Source: Thinopyrum elongatum (taxonomy: Eukaryota > Streptophyta > Magnoliopsida > Poales > Poaceae). From it: a stretch of DNA of 64,000 bases. Below, piece by piece: positions 1-11,347 of this stretch (its first letter is position 1; the number at the start of each line of letters is the position of its first letter). The notes under the pieces are model-generated. The model had not been told where the DNA came from. It searched no databases and saw nothing but the letters and a program-made list of their open reading frames with translations. A program made the translations under genes and the position numbers. The stretch lies in contig CM022302.1 in the NCBI GenBank assembly GCA_011799875.1, positions 181,156,942-181,220,941 on the forward strand, given 5' to 3'.

Positions 1-1096
1 AACGGTGAACATCCCCATGTTGATCGTATCTTCTATATGACTCATGCTCGACCTTTCGGTCTCTTGTGTTCCGAGGCCATGTCTGTACATGCTAGGCTCG
101 TCAAGTCAACCTAAGTGTATTGCTGTGTAAATCTGGCTTACACCCGTTGTATTCGAACGTTAGAATCTATCACACCCGATCAACACGTAGTGCTTCGAAA
201 CAACGAACCTTCGCAACGGTGCACAGTTAGGGGGAACACTTTCTTGAAATTTTAGTAAGGGATCATCTTATATATGCTACCGTCGTTCTAAGCAAATAAG
301 ATGCAAAAACATGATAAACATCTCATGCAATCAAAATAGTGACATGATATGGCCATTATCACTTTGCTCCTTTTGATCTCCATCTTCGGGTCTCCATGAT
401 CATCATCGTCACCGGCATGACACCATGATCTCCATCATCATGATCTCCATCATCGTGTCTTCATGAAGTTGTCTCGCCAACTATTACTTCTACTACTACG
501 GCTAACGGTTAGCAATAAAGTAAAGTAATTACATGGCGAATTTCAATGACACGCAGGTCATATAATAAATTAAGACAACTCCTATGGCTCCTGCCGGTTG
601 TCATACTCATCGACATGCAAGTCGTGATTCCTATTACAAGAACATGATCATCTCATACATCACATATATCATTCATCACATCCTTTGGCCATATCACATC
701 ACAAAGCACTTGCTGCAAAAACAAGTTAGACGTCCTCTAATTGTTGTTGCAAGTTTTTACGTGGCTGCTATAGGTTTCTAGCAAGAACGTTTCTTACCTA
801 CGCCAAAACCACAACGTGATATGCCAATTTCTATTTACCCTTCATAAGTACCCTGTTCATCGAATCCGATCCGACTAAAGTGGGAGAGACAGACACCCGC
901 TAGCCACCTTATGCAACTAGTGCATGTCAGTCGGTGGAACCTGTCTCACGTAAGCGTACGTGTAAGGTCGGTCCGGGCCGCTTCATCCCACAGTGCCGCC
1001 GAATCAAGATAAGACTAGTAACGGCAAGAAGATTGACAAATCGACGCCCACAACTACTTTGTGTTCTACTCGTGCAAGATACTACGCATAGACCTA
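1..1096 (-). other. Untranslated leader of the left Copia element
   Basis: This is the mirror of 60931-62026. It contains short reiterations of a GATGATGGAGATC-like motif (about 370-470). There is no coding sequence: gag would begin just beyond position 1. Confidence 0.8.
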
Positions 1097-1109
1097 GCTC
1101 ATGATGCCA
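1097..1109 (-). other. Degenerate primer-binding site of the left Copia element
   Basis: On the minus strand this site reads TGGCATCATGAGC. The right-hand copy at 60919-60930 has TGGTATCAGAGC, the usual complement to initiator Met-tRNA. The left copy has a T-to-C change and an extra base, which also explains the one-base offset between the mirrored leaders. Confidence 0.75.
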
Positions 1110-1110
1110 C

Positions 1111-2847
1111 TGTTGGGGAACGTAGCAGAATTTTAAAATTTTCTACGCATCACCAAGATCAATCTATGGTGTCATCTAGCAACGAGTGAGAGGGGAGTGT
1201 ATCTACATACCCTTGTAGATCGCGAGCGGAAGCGTTCAAGAGAACGGGGTTGATGGAGTCGTACTCGTCGTGATCCAAATCACCGATGACCGAGCGCCGA
1301 ACGGACGGCACCTCCGCGTTCAACACACGTACGGAGCAGAGACGTCTCCTCCTTCTTGATCCAGCAAGGGGGGAGGAGAGGTTGATGGAGATCCAGCAGC
1401 ACGACGGTGTGGTGGTGGAAGCAGCGGGATTTCAGCAGGGCTTCGCCAAGCGCTACTGGAGGAGGAAGAGGTGTCACGGGAGGGAGAGGGAGGCGCTAGG
1501 GGCTGAGCTGTTTCTCCCATGCACCTCCCCACTATATATAGGGGTGGAGGGGGCTGGTTTCTTGCCCTCCAAGTCCATTGGGGCGTTGGCAAAGGTGGAA
1601 GGAAAGAAATCCCATCCTTTCCCTTCCCCACCGATTGTTATCCCCCTTTTTTAGGGATCTTGATCTTATCCCTTCGGGATATGATCTTATTTCTTCTAAG
1701 GGGGAATCTTGGTGCGCCTTGACTAGGGGTGTGGGGCCTTGCCCCCACTACCCACGTTCATGTGGGTCCCCCCATGCAGGTGGGCCCCACTCCGGAACCT
1801 TCTAGAACCTTCTCGGTACAATACCGAAAAATCCCGAACATTTTCCGGTGGCCAAAATAGGACTTCCCATATATAAATCTTTACCTCCGGACCATTCCGG
1901 AACTCCTCGTGACGTCCAGGATCTCATCCGAGACTCCGAACAACCTTCGGGTTACCTCATACTAATATCTCTATAACCCTAGCGTCACCGAACCTTAAGT
2001 GTGTAGACCCTACGGGTTCGGGAGACACGCAGACATGACCGAGACGACTCTCCGGTCAATAACCAACAGCGGGATCTGGATACCCATGTTGGCTCCCACA
2101 TGCTCCTCGATGATCTCATCGGATGAACCACGATGTCGAGGATTCAATCAATCCCGTACGCAATTCCCTTTGTCTATCGGTACGATACTTGCCCGAGATT
2201 CGATCGTCGGTATCTCGATACCTTGTTCAATCTCGTTACCGGCAAGTCTCTTTACTCGTTTCCGTAACACATCATCCCGTGAACAACTCCTTGATCACAT
2301 TGAGCTCATTATGATGATGTCCTACCGAGTGGGCCCAGAGGTACCTCTCCGTTACATGGCGTGACAAATCCCAGTCTCGATTCGTGCCAACCCAACAGAT
2401 ACTTTCGGAGATACCCGTAGTGCACCTTTATAGCCACCCAGTTACGTTGTGACGTTTGGTGCACCCAAAGCACTCCTACGGTATCCGGGAGTTGCACAAT
2501 CTCATGGTCTAAGGAAAAGTTACTTGACATTGGAAAAGCTTTAGCAAACGAACTACACGATCTAGTGCTAGGCTTAGGATTGGGTCTTGTCCATCACATC
2601 ATTCTCCTAATGATGTGATCCCGTTATCAATGACATCCAATGTCCATGGTCAGGAAACCGTAACCATCTATTGATCAACGAGCTAGTCAACTAGAGGCTT
2701 ACTAGGGACATGTTGTGGTCTATGTATTCACACATGTATTACGATTTCCGGATAACACAATTATAGCATGAATAACAGACAATTATCATGAACAAGGAAA
2801 TATAATAATAACCATTTTATTATTGCCTCTAGGGCATATTTCCAACA
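1111..2847 (-). repeat. 5' LTR of the left Copia element (1737 bp)
   Basis: The terminal dinucleotides are TG and CA on the minus strand. The length is exactly that of the LTR at 59181-60917. A TATATATAG box lies near 1532-1540 on the minus strand and is the likely core promoter. The many short ORFs here are shared by both LTR copies and by both strands, and are not genes. Confidence 0.93.
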
Positions 2848-3151
2848 ATAAAGTTGCTATAAAATGAATGTAAAACATCCAAGAATGATAATATAACATC
2901 ATGGAACAATAAAAAGTTATAGATACGTTCATCTCCAATGTATACCTGGCCATGGGATACCCGGCCCGACCAGCCCGACCCGAAGAAGCCCGACTGAACC
3001 CGGCCTGGTCTTGCCCGTGGGCCAGGACTGGGCCTATGTTTTGAGCCCGAAGGTCAGGCTGGGCCAGGCCTGAGCCCGTCCTATTTGTGATTTAGCGAAG
3101 AGGCCCAGCCCGAGGCCCGAGGCTCGACGGGCTTTTTTGTTGATGGGCTGG
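2848..3151. other. Short intergenic stretch with GCCCG-rich block
   Basis: An AT-rich part is followed at about 2950-3140 by a block rich in CCCGGCCCG and GCCCGA words, a composition common in grass repeats. I could not assign it to a family and see no gene. Confidence 0.4.
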
Positions 3152-3189
3152 CACTGGTACAACGAGCTGCTATACAAACAATTTTTAAC

Positions 3190-3930
3190 CCCTTTCCGCG
3201 ACGGCATTTTAAACCATCGCCTAGTGAGTGTGGGCCATAGGGTGTCCATCCCACACGACCCAAAAACCATTGGTGATAGGGAGTAGGAATGCATACGTTT
3301 TCCAGAACAAAGCGTATGCGATGCCCGCACCTACCCCAAACGCAATTCTTCACACTAATGTTTGGGATATATCTAATATCCCAAACGCTCCATCCTTGCT
3401 ACTCGTGTGTGCTGGCATTACCATTGCAGTCGGTATTCTGTGGTGCAACGTTTACGATGCGCGACCCATCACAAATAGTTCATGATTATAGAACATGTAT
3501 GATAAGCAGACAATCACACACATTCACTTTTCCCAAACCATATGCGATAACTAATTAAGAAGATTAGCTAATCATCATACGAGTGTCCAATAGGATTACG
3601 AAACGTCGGAACATCGTAACAGTGTCGTACATGATAACTATCGCACACGCTATTCCGTGGTGCAACGTTTACGATGCATACCACATCAGAAACAGTTCAT
3701 GATTGTAAATCGTGTATGATAAGGCAACTATCACAAATATTTAGTTTGCTTGCACTGTTTGTGATATTGTCTTACATCACACATGCTTTGCAAACAGCAA
3801 CTGTGTGCATGCTCGCACACATTTCCTCTCTGTGAACCGTGTCGGATTATGGTGTATATCACACACGTTTGTTTTTTACCGACCGTGTGCACCGTAATGA
3901 CCTGTAGAGCGTAATTTCATCCTAATTTAA
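3190..3930. repeat. Subterminal repeat region of the CACTA-like element
   Basis: Two copies of a block starting TATTCYGTGGTGCAACGTTTACGATGC lie about 217 bp apart (near 3434 and 3651), each followed by AGTTCATGATT and a GTATGATAAG word. Many CACACG/GCGAT words occur on both strands. The arrangement resembles the subterminal repeats to which CACTA transposases bind. No gene is present. Confidence 0.55.
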
Positions 3931-4686
3931 TTGCTGCTATTTAAAATTGTACTAAATTTGAATTTGAAAGTATGCTATATCTTTAATCATATCCATCAGG
4001 TTCAAACAACCAATGCATTATTCGATTCACAGGTACATATGTTCAAGAATTACATAAGCACCAAATAAAGAATGATGAACCACAGTTGTATACTTGTACT
4101 ATTAAAGATAGTAAAGAAAGAGGCGAAATACATTCTGGTTGGTGAACAAGGTGAAGCGGAATGCCCATATTGTGCCCTCCTCCATGCAGAAGGCACGCAC
4201 GACTCTAGTCCAACCCCTTGTGATGGCCGACCGCCCATCCTTCACTGTCTTCATGAACACATCTAGATAGTCACCGTGTTTTGGTAGAAATACTTTAACC
4301 TTTGCATGCCCACCAATCATGTAGTTTGAGAGGTAATCTTGAGTAAACTGCTTTGGGAACCACTGCAAAGGAAAAGGATTCAGACATTGTCATCTAACAC
4401 AACTCATTATGGGCAGTAAAAACAAGCCTGCAGGGTTCTTACTTACCATCCTGTAGTTCGCTGTTGTCTTGGATAAAGTGTAAACAAATAGTTTAATTGC
4501 CATCTTTTGACCCATTTTACTAACAATCTTTATCATCTTCCTCACCTGATGCTGGTTCATAAATACCTCATTGCCCCATACGCAGAAAAGGTCGAAGCGC
4601 GAATCTTTACCAATGACATATGTACCTAAAAGCACCGAGTTAATATTAGAAGCTAAACAACAATTGCACAATGATGTAGTACAACA

Positions 4687-4735
4687 CTCCCTCCGTCCCA
4701 TTATATAATATCTTATGACATCCAATATACTCACA
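4687..4735. repeat. Possible Stowaway MITE end
   Basis: The sequence CTCCCTCCGTCCCATTATATAA is close to the usual Stowaway terminal repeat of grasses. I did not find the matching inverted end downstream, so this may be a broken copy. It lies upstream of B3 exon 2, inside the intron. Confidence 0.4.
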
Positions 4736-4738
4736 TAT

Positions 4739-4760
4739 GTTGTTGTTGTTGTTGTTGTTG
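4739..4760 (+). repeat. (GTT)n microsatellite
   Basis: Seven GTT units in the intron of the B3-type gene; a simple repeat with no further signal. Confidence 0.85.
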
Positions 4761-5124
4761 CTCTTCTACGTATATCTAGACATCATAAGAACATTAAGGT
4801 AACACTCTTCCTTGTTGCTATGTAGCCTAGGATTGGATATTTAGACATTCAGTACAGTGCATGTTGCTATGTAGCCTCAGATATATTAGATATGCCCCTA
4901 GTTAACCTACCGATAAATGGGTTACAGATATATTCAGTTAAAAGTCCGCTTCACCGATTAGTCCCTTATCAGCCCCCGGCCTATATGGTACCAGCTACCG
5001 ATATCCTGAACAGTGAGTATATATAAGCCATGGGATGAAACTAACCTCGATGGAAAACAACAGTCGTTCCCAAAATTGTCCTGTGTAAGTACACCGAGAG
5101 GCATGTTAAGCACAACAGGCTAAA

Positions 5125-6155
5125 CATCAACCAAATATATCCATGGCAGATAAAATAATCTCCAAACGATAGCTTCAGTGTGCAGGTTTAAGCACACTAG
5201 TTAAGCAAAACAAGAAGTGGAAAGGTGTGTTAATTGCAACAGGCCTAACATTTAACAACAAGCAAATATAGTCATTCAAACTGGTATTGTGCCGGTCTAA
5301 GTACACTCGTTATTGTTAAATAAAAATGGAAAGGCGTGTTAACTACAACATGCTTAACAGCAACCAAATGTAGTCATTCGTAGTGCTATTGTTGAAACTG
5401 GTATTGATGAAATTGAACTGCACAGTTCATACTTGCACATATAGAACATCACGTTGTGAATAACTGGAATAAACAAGGCATACTACGAACAACCAAAGAT
5501 AGCATTTGAAACTGGACATATGCTAACTACAAACAATCGAACAACTTTAAAAGAGGCATATGCTAGCTATAACAGGCTTAACAGCAAGCAAATATATGCA
5601 TTCCTATCGGTATGTTTAAAACTGGTATTGATGAAAATGTACTGCATAGTAAATAGTTGCACATATAGAGCATCACATTGTGAACAACTGAAATAAACAA
5701 GGCATATCGCAAACAACCAAATATAGCAATTAAAACTAGACATATTATCACTACACTACAAAAGGGACTCGACAAAACAAATCACGGGTTCCCCCCTATG
5801 AAGAGGCACGGCAAAACAAATCATGGGTTTCCTCACTTGTCATAGATGGGCTCGTTCCCGTGGGAAGAGCACTGACCCTGGGTGCGCTCCATGTTGTCGC
5901 AGATGGCCTCCTTCCCTTTGGAAGAGCACGACTGTAGGGTGCCCTCCCTGATGTTGCAGATGGGCTCTTTCCCCTTGGAAGAGCCGGAGAGGGTGCCCTC
6001 CTCGTGGTCGCCATCGATGAGGTCTGACTTGGCAGCTGTTGGCCCCAAGCCAGTGTCACAGAACGTGTCCTTCAGAAATGAAAAGGGGCTCGATGGCGAT
6101 GTAGGATGGCAAATTCTTGACAGCGAGCCAAAGAAGATCAGCGGCGGGGCCATGG
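5125..6155 (+). repeat. Left arm of a large inverted repeat (pairs with 56075-57236)
   Basis: This segment aligns with the reverse complement of 56075-57236 through exon 1 of the B3-type gene and most of its first intron, with clear but modest divergence and several indels. Shared landmarks are the CACTACAAAAGGGACTCGAC word at about 5752 (CACTATAAAAGGGGCTCGAC in the right copy) and the repeated GCTTAACAGCAAGCAAATAT word in the intron. The arms lie about 50 kb apart. Confidence 0.8.
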
Positions 6156-6418
6156 ATGAAATCGACGACGGTTGAACCCGAGGGGTTGGGGGTGGGCCAC
6201 TTAACCTGTGACATAGACCGTGTCAGGCCATCGCTGTCGACGACCTCGATGTCGTAGCCGGCGTCCGCAACATACCCGCATACTCTAGCCCGCTGATTGA
6301 GAGCCTGCGGCTAGTAATGGTCGTCAGCTTCCTCGGCGGCCACCTCGGCGACGTCGGGCGAAGAGGCCGCGATACACCTCTTTTGGGCCAGTCGCTCCTC
6401 GAGCTCCATGAGAAGCAT

Positions 6419-7030
6419 AGCCGGGCTTAGGCTGTGACACTGTGGAGTGGGGAATGGGGATGGGGATCTGTGGGAAAGGGGGCGTTTGGCAGGCGTCATC
6501 TAAGAAACTCAGGGCGGCTAGGGTATGGAGATCGGTCGGTAAGCTGCACGGGTAAACCGGCAGATGTTGACAATGGAAGCCTTGCGGCGGCGGCAACCTT
6601 GCTAGGGTTTCGAGCGAGGGAGGGGTTGTGGTGGTGTGTGTGTGCGCGCGTGCACGCGCGAAGAGTTTTTGGGGTGTGTGTGTGGAGGGGGTGTTTGAGG
6701 AAATGACGTGGCTACTAAATTTTTTACTACGCGGGAGTAAAATGCCGAGGCTATTGAAAATTTGGATGATGCATCGCACAAGGTCCCGAGATAACAACCG
6801 TGTGTTATCAAAAATAAAAACCCTCGAGCCGGGCAGATATTTTCGAGGGATGCAGGCAGGAGCGGGAACAACAAACATCACGCACGGTCGAAACATAATA
6901 ACCGTGTGTTATCAAACAGAAAAACCCTGCAGGCAAGTAGATATTTTTGAGATTGCGAGGGAAGCCTCGTGGAGCCCAATGTATTGTGCTGATGTGAGTG
7001 ACACGGGCACCGGCGTGGCATACAGGTAGT
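6419..7030. other. 5' flank of the B3-type gene and subterminal DNA
   Basis: This stretch is GC-rich next to the start codon and then AT-rich. It contains a 27-bp alternating purine-pyrimidine run at 6634-6660 and two copies of the ATAACCGTGTGTTATCAAA word (about 6795 and 6898), each followed by AAAAACCCT. No gene is seen. Confidence 0.45.
6634..6660. repeat. Alternating GT/GC tract
   Basis: A 27-bp uninterrupted purine-pyrimidine alternation (GT repeats passing into GC and CA) lies about 220 bp upstream of the minus-strand start at 6418. Such tracts can adopt Z-form DNA; any function is inference. Confidence 0.6.
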
Positions 7031-7129
7031 GTGAGTGAACCATGTCTGTTGCGTCATCCGACTTATCTAATGTTTATAAATTTGCGAAAACAATGCGGGA
7101 AAGGGTCAGAACACGAACACACTTGCATG

Positions 7130-7597
7130 TGGACCCAAAATATGAATGAAAATGGTGGTTTGATATTCAAATACCAAATGCACAACTTTGATGTGGCACC
7201 TGTCTCACAAAGCACACGGTATTGCTTGTCCCCCCTCATGTCGGCAGGAGGGGAATCCTAGCTATGAACGCATGCCCCCAAATCGCTAGGTCTAACATAT
7301 CACCCTACCGTAACACTAAACCTATGGGAGTCCACCATGGTTAAACCACGCCCCCCTTTTGTTTCCAGTGAAAGGTGGACCATGTGCGGGCCCAGAAATG
7401 TGTACTTCTGGTGCGAGATGGGGTGAGACCACATACGAACCACCCGCGGGTAGCCCAACTATATGTATGAAAAAGGTAGTGTGATATTTAAATACCCAAT
7501 TCACAACTTTGATGCGGCACATGCCTCACAAATTAACCAGACATCCCCGACCCCACGGAGATTCACCTATCAAAGTGAGAAGTAGCAGTCCCCCCTT

Positions 7598-7660
<63 letters not shown>

Positions 7661-9430
7661 TCAGTCAGTGGGAGAGGGCATCTCACCAAGATGTATCGTA
7701 AAATGGACCAAGAAGAATCCACCTTGGTCGTACAACCTCTCTCTTGTTGTTGGTCAAAGTGATGGACGTCCACGCGACCCCAAAGATGGGCTAGCTCGCC
7801 AATAAATCACGCAAGTAGCTAGTGCCCGAAGACAACCACTGCCTGCATGTGGCCCAAACATATGTATGGATCAGTGTTGATGTTTGAATACCCAATGGAA
7901 CAAAACTTTGATGTGGCACCGTGCTTTGGAACCAGAAATCCCCACACGGAGCGAGGATTAGTTGACGATGCGTTGTATATATGCATGTCACACCACACTT
8001 CGAGCCGATGACGGGGATTCATATGCACGCATATGTACGTATGCGCTCAAACTTAGGTCTGGAATCTCACCATGACCTACTACGATAACACGAACCACAG
8101 AAGAAGAATCCACCATGCATGGTAACCTATCTCGTTGTCGGTCAAAGTGATCATGGATGTCCACGCGAGCCCACGAATATATAGGCTTGCCGCCGATAAC
8201 CACGTGAGGGACAGTACCGTTCGAAAACAACCACTGCATGCATATGTATGTATGGAGGTGATGCGTGCATGCTGTTTGAATACCATGCACAACATTGATG
8301 TGGCGCATTGCGTCGAAAATCATACAGTCCCCACACAGAGCAAGATCGGATCATGACGTGTCGTCGTGCGCTGCCCCTCCCCTCGCTGCCCACTTCGACT
8401 CGGTGGGAGGGATTCATGCGTACACATGCATGTGCTCAAACTATATCATGTCATCCTAGAGCATGACCTATATACCGTAATATAAACCAAAAAATAATCC
8501 CCTCCTAAGTCAAATTAACCTCTCTTGATGTCGATCAAAGTAGTGATGGACCAAGCGGGCCCATAGATGGAAAGCATCGATATCGCTGATAACCGCGTGA
8601 ATGGGTGCCAGAGGACAACCGCCATCGTTTTGCATGTGGGCCGAACATATGTATGGAGGTGTGTGTGGTTGTGATGTTTGAATACCTAAAATGCACAACT
8701 TTGATGTGGCACATGCCTCGAAAACCGTAAAGTCCCCACACAGAGCGAGGTTCATGAAGCGTAGTATATATGCTGGTCCCCTTCCCCCTCTTGGACGCAT
8801 ACTATATGCTCCTACCATAATACAAACCAAAAAGAACCCTCCTTGATGGTGAAATTAATTAACCTCTCCCGATGTAGGTCAAAGTGATGCATGCGTATGG
8901 ACGATGACCTCGCGGGCCCACAAATGGAAGCGTCACACGTGATTGTCCTAGGATAACCACCGCTTGCACATGCATGTGGCCCAAAGAGGTGTTGTGTGAT
9001 GTTTGAAAAGCCAATGCACAACTTTGATGTGGCATGTGCCTCGGAAACCAAAAAGTCCCCACACTGAGTGAGGTGTGTTCATGGACGCATACGTAGTATA
9101 TATATGCTGGTCCCCTCCCACCTCTTCGACGCGTACTATATACTCCCACCGTAACACAAACAAAAAAGAATCAACTTTGCTGGTCAAATTAACCTCTCTG
9201 CCGGCTGTAGGTCGAAGTGATGGACGACGACCTTGCGGGCCCACTGAAAGCGTCACACGCGAGTGAGTGTCATGTAGGACAACCACCGACTGCATGTGGC
9301 CCAAACAGGTATGTATGAAAGGGTTGTGTAATGTTTTAAATAAAGAATTCACGACTTTGATGTGGCACCTGCCTCACAAAATGGCCAATCCCACACGCTG
9401 GCTCACGACTCGTAGTGTACTGCCAGACAC
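7130..9430. repeat. Diverged tandem array, seven units of about 320-410 bp
   Basis: A conserved core AACTTTGATGTGGCAC (with small changes) recurs at about 7184, 7505, 7914, 8291, 8697, 9020 and 9353. Spacings are 321, 409, 377, 406, 323 and 333 bp. Around it the same order of words repeats: GCATGTGGCCCAAACA, TATGTATGGA, GATGTTTGAATACC, core, TCCCCACACAGAGCGAGG, then CATGGACG and a TCAAAGTGATGGA word. Units differ by numerous substitutions and indels, so the array is old. No coding function is supported. The family is not recognised. Confidence 0.85.
7601..7658 (+). repeat. (AC)29 microsatellite
   Basis: An uninterrupted AC dinucleotide run inside the second unit of the tandem array. It contributes to the longer spacing between units 2 and 3. 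Confidence 0.95.
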
Positions 9431-10039
9431 CCCCTCCCCTAGACGCACACACACAACTACGATGCATGTTCAAAATTTCCGCGGTGAACATATGTTACCA
9501 AAGGAGGGAAGTTTTAATTGTGAAAAAAAAACCCAGAGATCATTAAGACATTTTGGTACTTTGATTGATTTTATAGGGGTATAATGTGCAAAAATCAAAT
9601 TTGAGCTACATGCACACGTGGCAATGCACCTAAATGGATTGGAAAAACACATGTGTGTCACTGGGTGCATGTTTACTCCCCGTGCAAGAAATTTCAAACA
9701 TTGAGAATCTTGATTTTTAAAATCTAGTAGTACATCCAAAACTTAGTTGAAATTCATGAAACTTATCGTGTTGTCATATCAACACCAATACACAGTGGTA
9801 TTGTACATTTTTGTCAAATTTGAGACAAGTTTTGATGTAATTTTTATCTTCTTACAAACGGGAGATTATTAATACTTGGGAAACAATATCACAAACGGAT
9901 TATTTATTTGAACCATGGGCGTTAGACCAACAATGGATACGTGCCATGCTTCGGTTAAGCAATAAAGCGGCAGCATTAATCATCAAAATAGAAAAACAAT
10001 ATATGTGCGCCACGTGTCCCGTGTGCCGTCCAAGCAAGC
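9431..10039. other. AT-rich intergenic DNA
   Basis: Low-complexity AT-rich sequence without a convincing ORF, splice pattern or terminal repeat. It may be the decayed left part of the host transposon that ends at 56074, but I could not find its left end here. Confidence 0.4.
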
Positions 10040-10232
10040 GTGAGTTGACGGGACGCATGCGAGCAGTCCGCCACGCAGGCAGACCGGGAGGCGTGCGTGC
10101 AGGTGTGTGAATTGACGGGAGGCATGCTCGCTGTGCAGTGTCATCGGGAGGTGTGCGAGTAGCTGTGTGAAATGATGGTAGGCATGCCAGCAGTCCGCTG
10201 CGCAGGCTCACCGGGAGGCGAGCCAGCGGTTT
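10040..10232 (+). repeat. Three-unit GC-rich tandem repeat upstream of the zf-XS-like gene
   Basis: Units start with GARTTGACGGG-like words at 10040, 10109 and 10169 (spacing 69 and 60 bp). Each carries GGCATGC..GCAG and a CGGGAGG word. It lies about 140 bp before the predicted start codon at 10372. Confidence 0.7.
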
Positions 10233-10371
10233 GACCGCCGCCCGCCTCTCTCCCACTACTCCATATTAATGGCACACCCGAGCGGCCGCACCCCCATCCT
10301 CGCCACACATTCAATCCTCTCTCTCCGCCTGCATCCTCGACGCTGCTCTTAGTCCTCAAAGCCGTCAGTGT

Positions 10372-11347
10372 ATGAGGATGCTGCCGAAGCACCCCATCGT
10401 ATGGAGTGGCGACGCCGGGGCTGCTGAAGCACCGGAGCACGGCGTGAAGATGGAGAAAGAGGTTGCCGTCGCCGCCGACGAGGTATCGCTGCACCTTGAC
10501 GTTGTCAATGGCGTCGTGCTTCGACAGCCGGAGCCGGAGGTCCACACCGACTCGGGCGACGACTCCAGTGATGACTCGGGCGACGACTCCGGCGATGACT
10601 CCGACGACCACTCCGGCGACGACTCTGACGACGACGGACAACCGTTTAGTCATCTATACCCATTTATGTGTGAAATACATCCTAGGGTTTCTCTGTTTAC
10701 TCCTGCCTCCCCCTTTTTGGAATAGAAATCCTATGATTATGTTTCCTCAATCCATGAAATCTGAGTAAGCGTTAGATCCGTGTAGTGTATTGATTGTTTG
10801 AATGCTACAAATGATAAGTGATTGTTGTTTCACCTGCGCAAATGATTTCTGCTAATAACCCGACTAGGGTTAGTGTTCGTGCTAATAATTCCTTGCCAGG
10901 TATTGACAATTGATTTTGAATGACCTACATATATGTTTGTGCCATTTTTTTCAAGATTGGTTTGTACATAGATGATTGTGCTTAAAAATCAAACCATAAT
11001 CTTTGGATATGTCTAAAAAATAGCCATAAATTCCTAATCCTACTTTATGGCATGTAAAAATTGATTTGATGCCAAAATTTGATAACTGCCAAATGTTCGC
11101 TAGAGATTAGTTTGTATTCCAAATTTGACGCCACATTTTTTTACTATATGTATATGTGCTATCTGATGATGTCGACAGCTAGGATGAAGATGGACAAAGG
11201 AGGTACAAGAGGCAAATCCTAAGGGAGCTTTATGCGGGAATGCATAACAAGCGTATTAGGACCTGGAACTGGGGCTTTCGATGCCCATTTTGCAACCAAA
11301 AGCTTCATGACGCGTATGAAAGTGTTCTGGCACATGCAAGAGGATGA
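10372..11347 (+). pseudogene. SGS3-type zf-XS zinc-finger gene remnant with acidic repeat
   Basis: Exon 1 starts at ATG 10372 (MRMLPKHPIV...) and ends in an acidic tract of SGDDSDD repeats made by 12-bp units at about 10550-10635. About 540 bp of AT-rich sequence looks like an intron. A second open stretch, 11183-11347, encodes 54 residues with the core RCPFCNQKLHDAYESVLAHA and then TGA. The C-x2-C...L-x-H-A pattern is that of the zf-XS finger found in plant SGS3, IDN2 and FDM proteins, which act in RNA silencing and RNA-directed DNA methylation. The XS and XH domains that should follow are missing: there is a stop, then a 17-bp direct duplication containing TATTCTCGCAGG at about 11365-11420. 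The splice sites are not certain. I infer a captured, truncated gene copy. Confidence 0.6.

Larger units (their letters stand above)
1..2847 (-). mobile_element. 5' part of an Angela/BARE-1-type Copia retrotransposon, cut by the window edge
   Basis: Read on the minus strand, a 1737-bp LTR (2847 to 1111) is followed by a primer-binding-site region and about 1.1 kb of untranslated leader, and the window ends before gag. The order and sequence mirror 59181-62026 on the plus strand at very high identity; a few single-base differences are visible by eye, for example in the first 60 bases. The LTR start TGTTGGAAATATGCCC and end CCCCAACA are those I associate with the Angela/BARE-1/WIS group; the name is from memory. 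No target-site duplication can be checked because the 3' LTR is outside the window. Confidence 0.9.
4102..6418 (-). pseudogene. Transposon-borne B3 DNA-binding-domain gene, broken
   Basis: Three exons fit on the minus strand. Exon 1 (6418 to about 5835) encodes an acidic protein part with three repeats around SSKGKEPICD; it has an in-frame TAG at 6311-6313 and a frame change near 6060. Exon 2 (4625-4447) ends ...TTANYRM before a GTAAGT donor. Exon 3 (from 4362) follows a TTTGCAG acceptor and continues in phase with WFPKQFTQDYL, then GRSAITRGWTRVV and a closing FRFTLF. This W-F-P-x-x-F, G-R...G-W pattern is the plant B3 fold (REM-like). Intron 1 (about 1.2 kb) holds diverged internal repeats. 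B3 proteins bind DNA in the nucleus; the role here is unknown, perhaps an old captured gene. Identification as B3 is fairly secure, the full exon set less so. Confidence 0.6.
3152..7030. mobile_element. Decayed CACTA-like DNA transposon carrying a B3-domain gene (copy X-left)
   Basis: The left end begins CACTGGTACAACGAGC at 3152, a CACTA-type terminus. Next come subterminal DNA with repeated short words (GTGTGCGAT-like, GTTCATGATT), then a multi-exon B3-type gene on the minus strand, and further subterminal-like DNA with repeated AACCGTGTGTTATCAAA at about 6797 and 6900. A TAGTG lies at 7026-7030, but it does not match the left end, so the right boundary is uncertain and may be truncated. No transposase is visible, so if mobile it would have been non-autonomous. 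Part of the element recurs inverted at 56075-57236. Confidence 0.5.

Noticed and set aside
1286..1654. ORFs within the Copia LTR (also 60374-60742 and others)
   Set aside because: They are present on both strands of both LTR copies, with no domain; they are shadows in GC-rich LTR sequence.
1999..2364. 121-codon ORF antisense to the LTR, mirrored at 59664-60029
   Set aside because: Conserved only because the LTRs are nearly identical; no codon-level signal or domain.
4390..4734. Minus-strand ORF of 114 codons taken as a single gene
   Set aside because: Only its middle (4625-4447) is supported, as exon 2 of the B3-type gene. The ends run into intron and a Stowaway-like sequence.
7509..7805. 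ORF with a long Thr-His run
   Set aside because: Translation of the (AC)29 microsatellite.
7791..9352. Several minus-strand ORFs of 66-134 codons with similar translations
   Set aside because: They recur because the DNA is a tandem array. Starts, lengths and frames differ from unit to unit and stops are not avoided.
7600..9430. CRISPR array or rDNA spacer as explanation of the tandem repeat
   Set aside because: Units are over 300 bp, diverged, with no constant spacer and no rRNA sequence.
9900..10653. Minus-strand ORFs opposite the zf-XS exon 1 (for example 10141-10653)
   Set aside because: They are antisense to the acidic repeat exon (Val/Ala-rich repeat translation), with no independent support.
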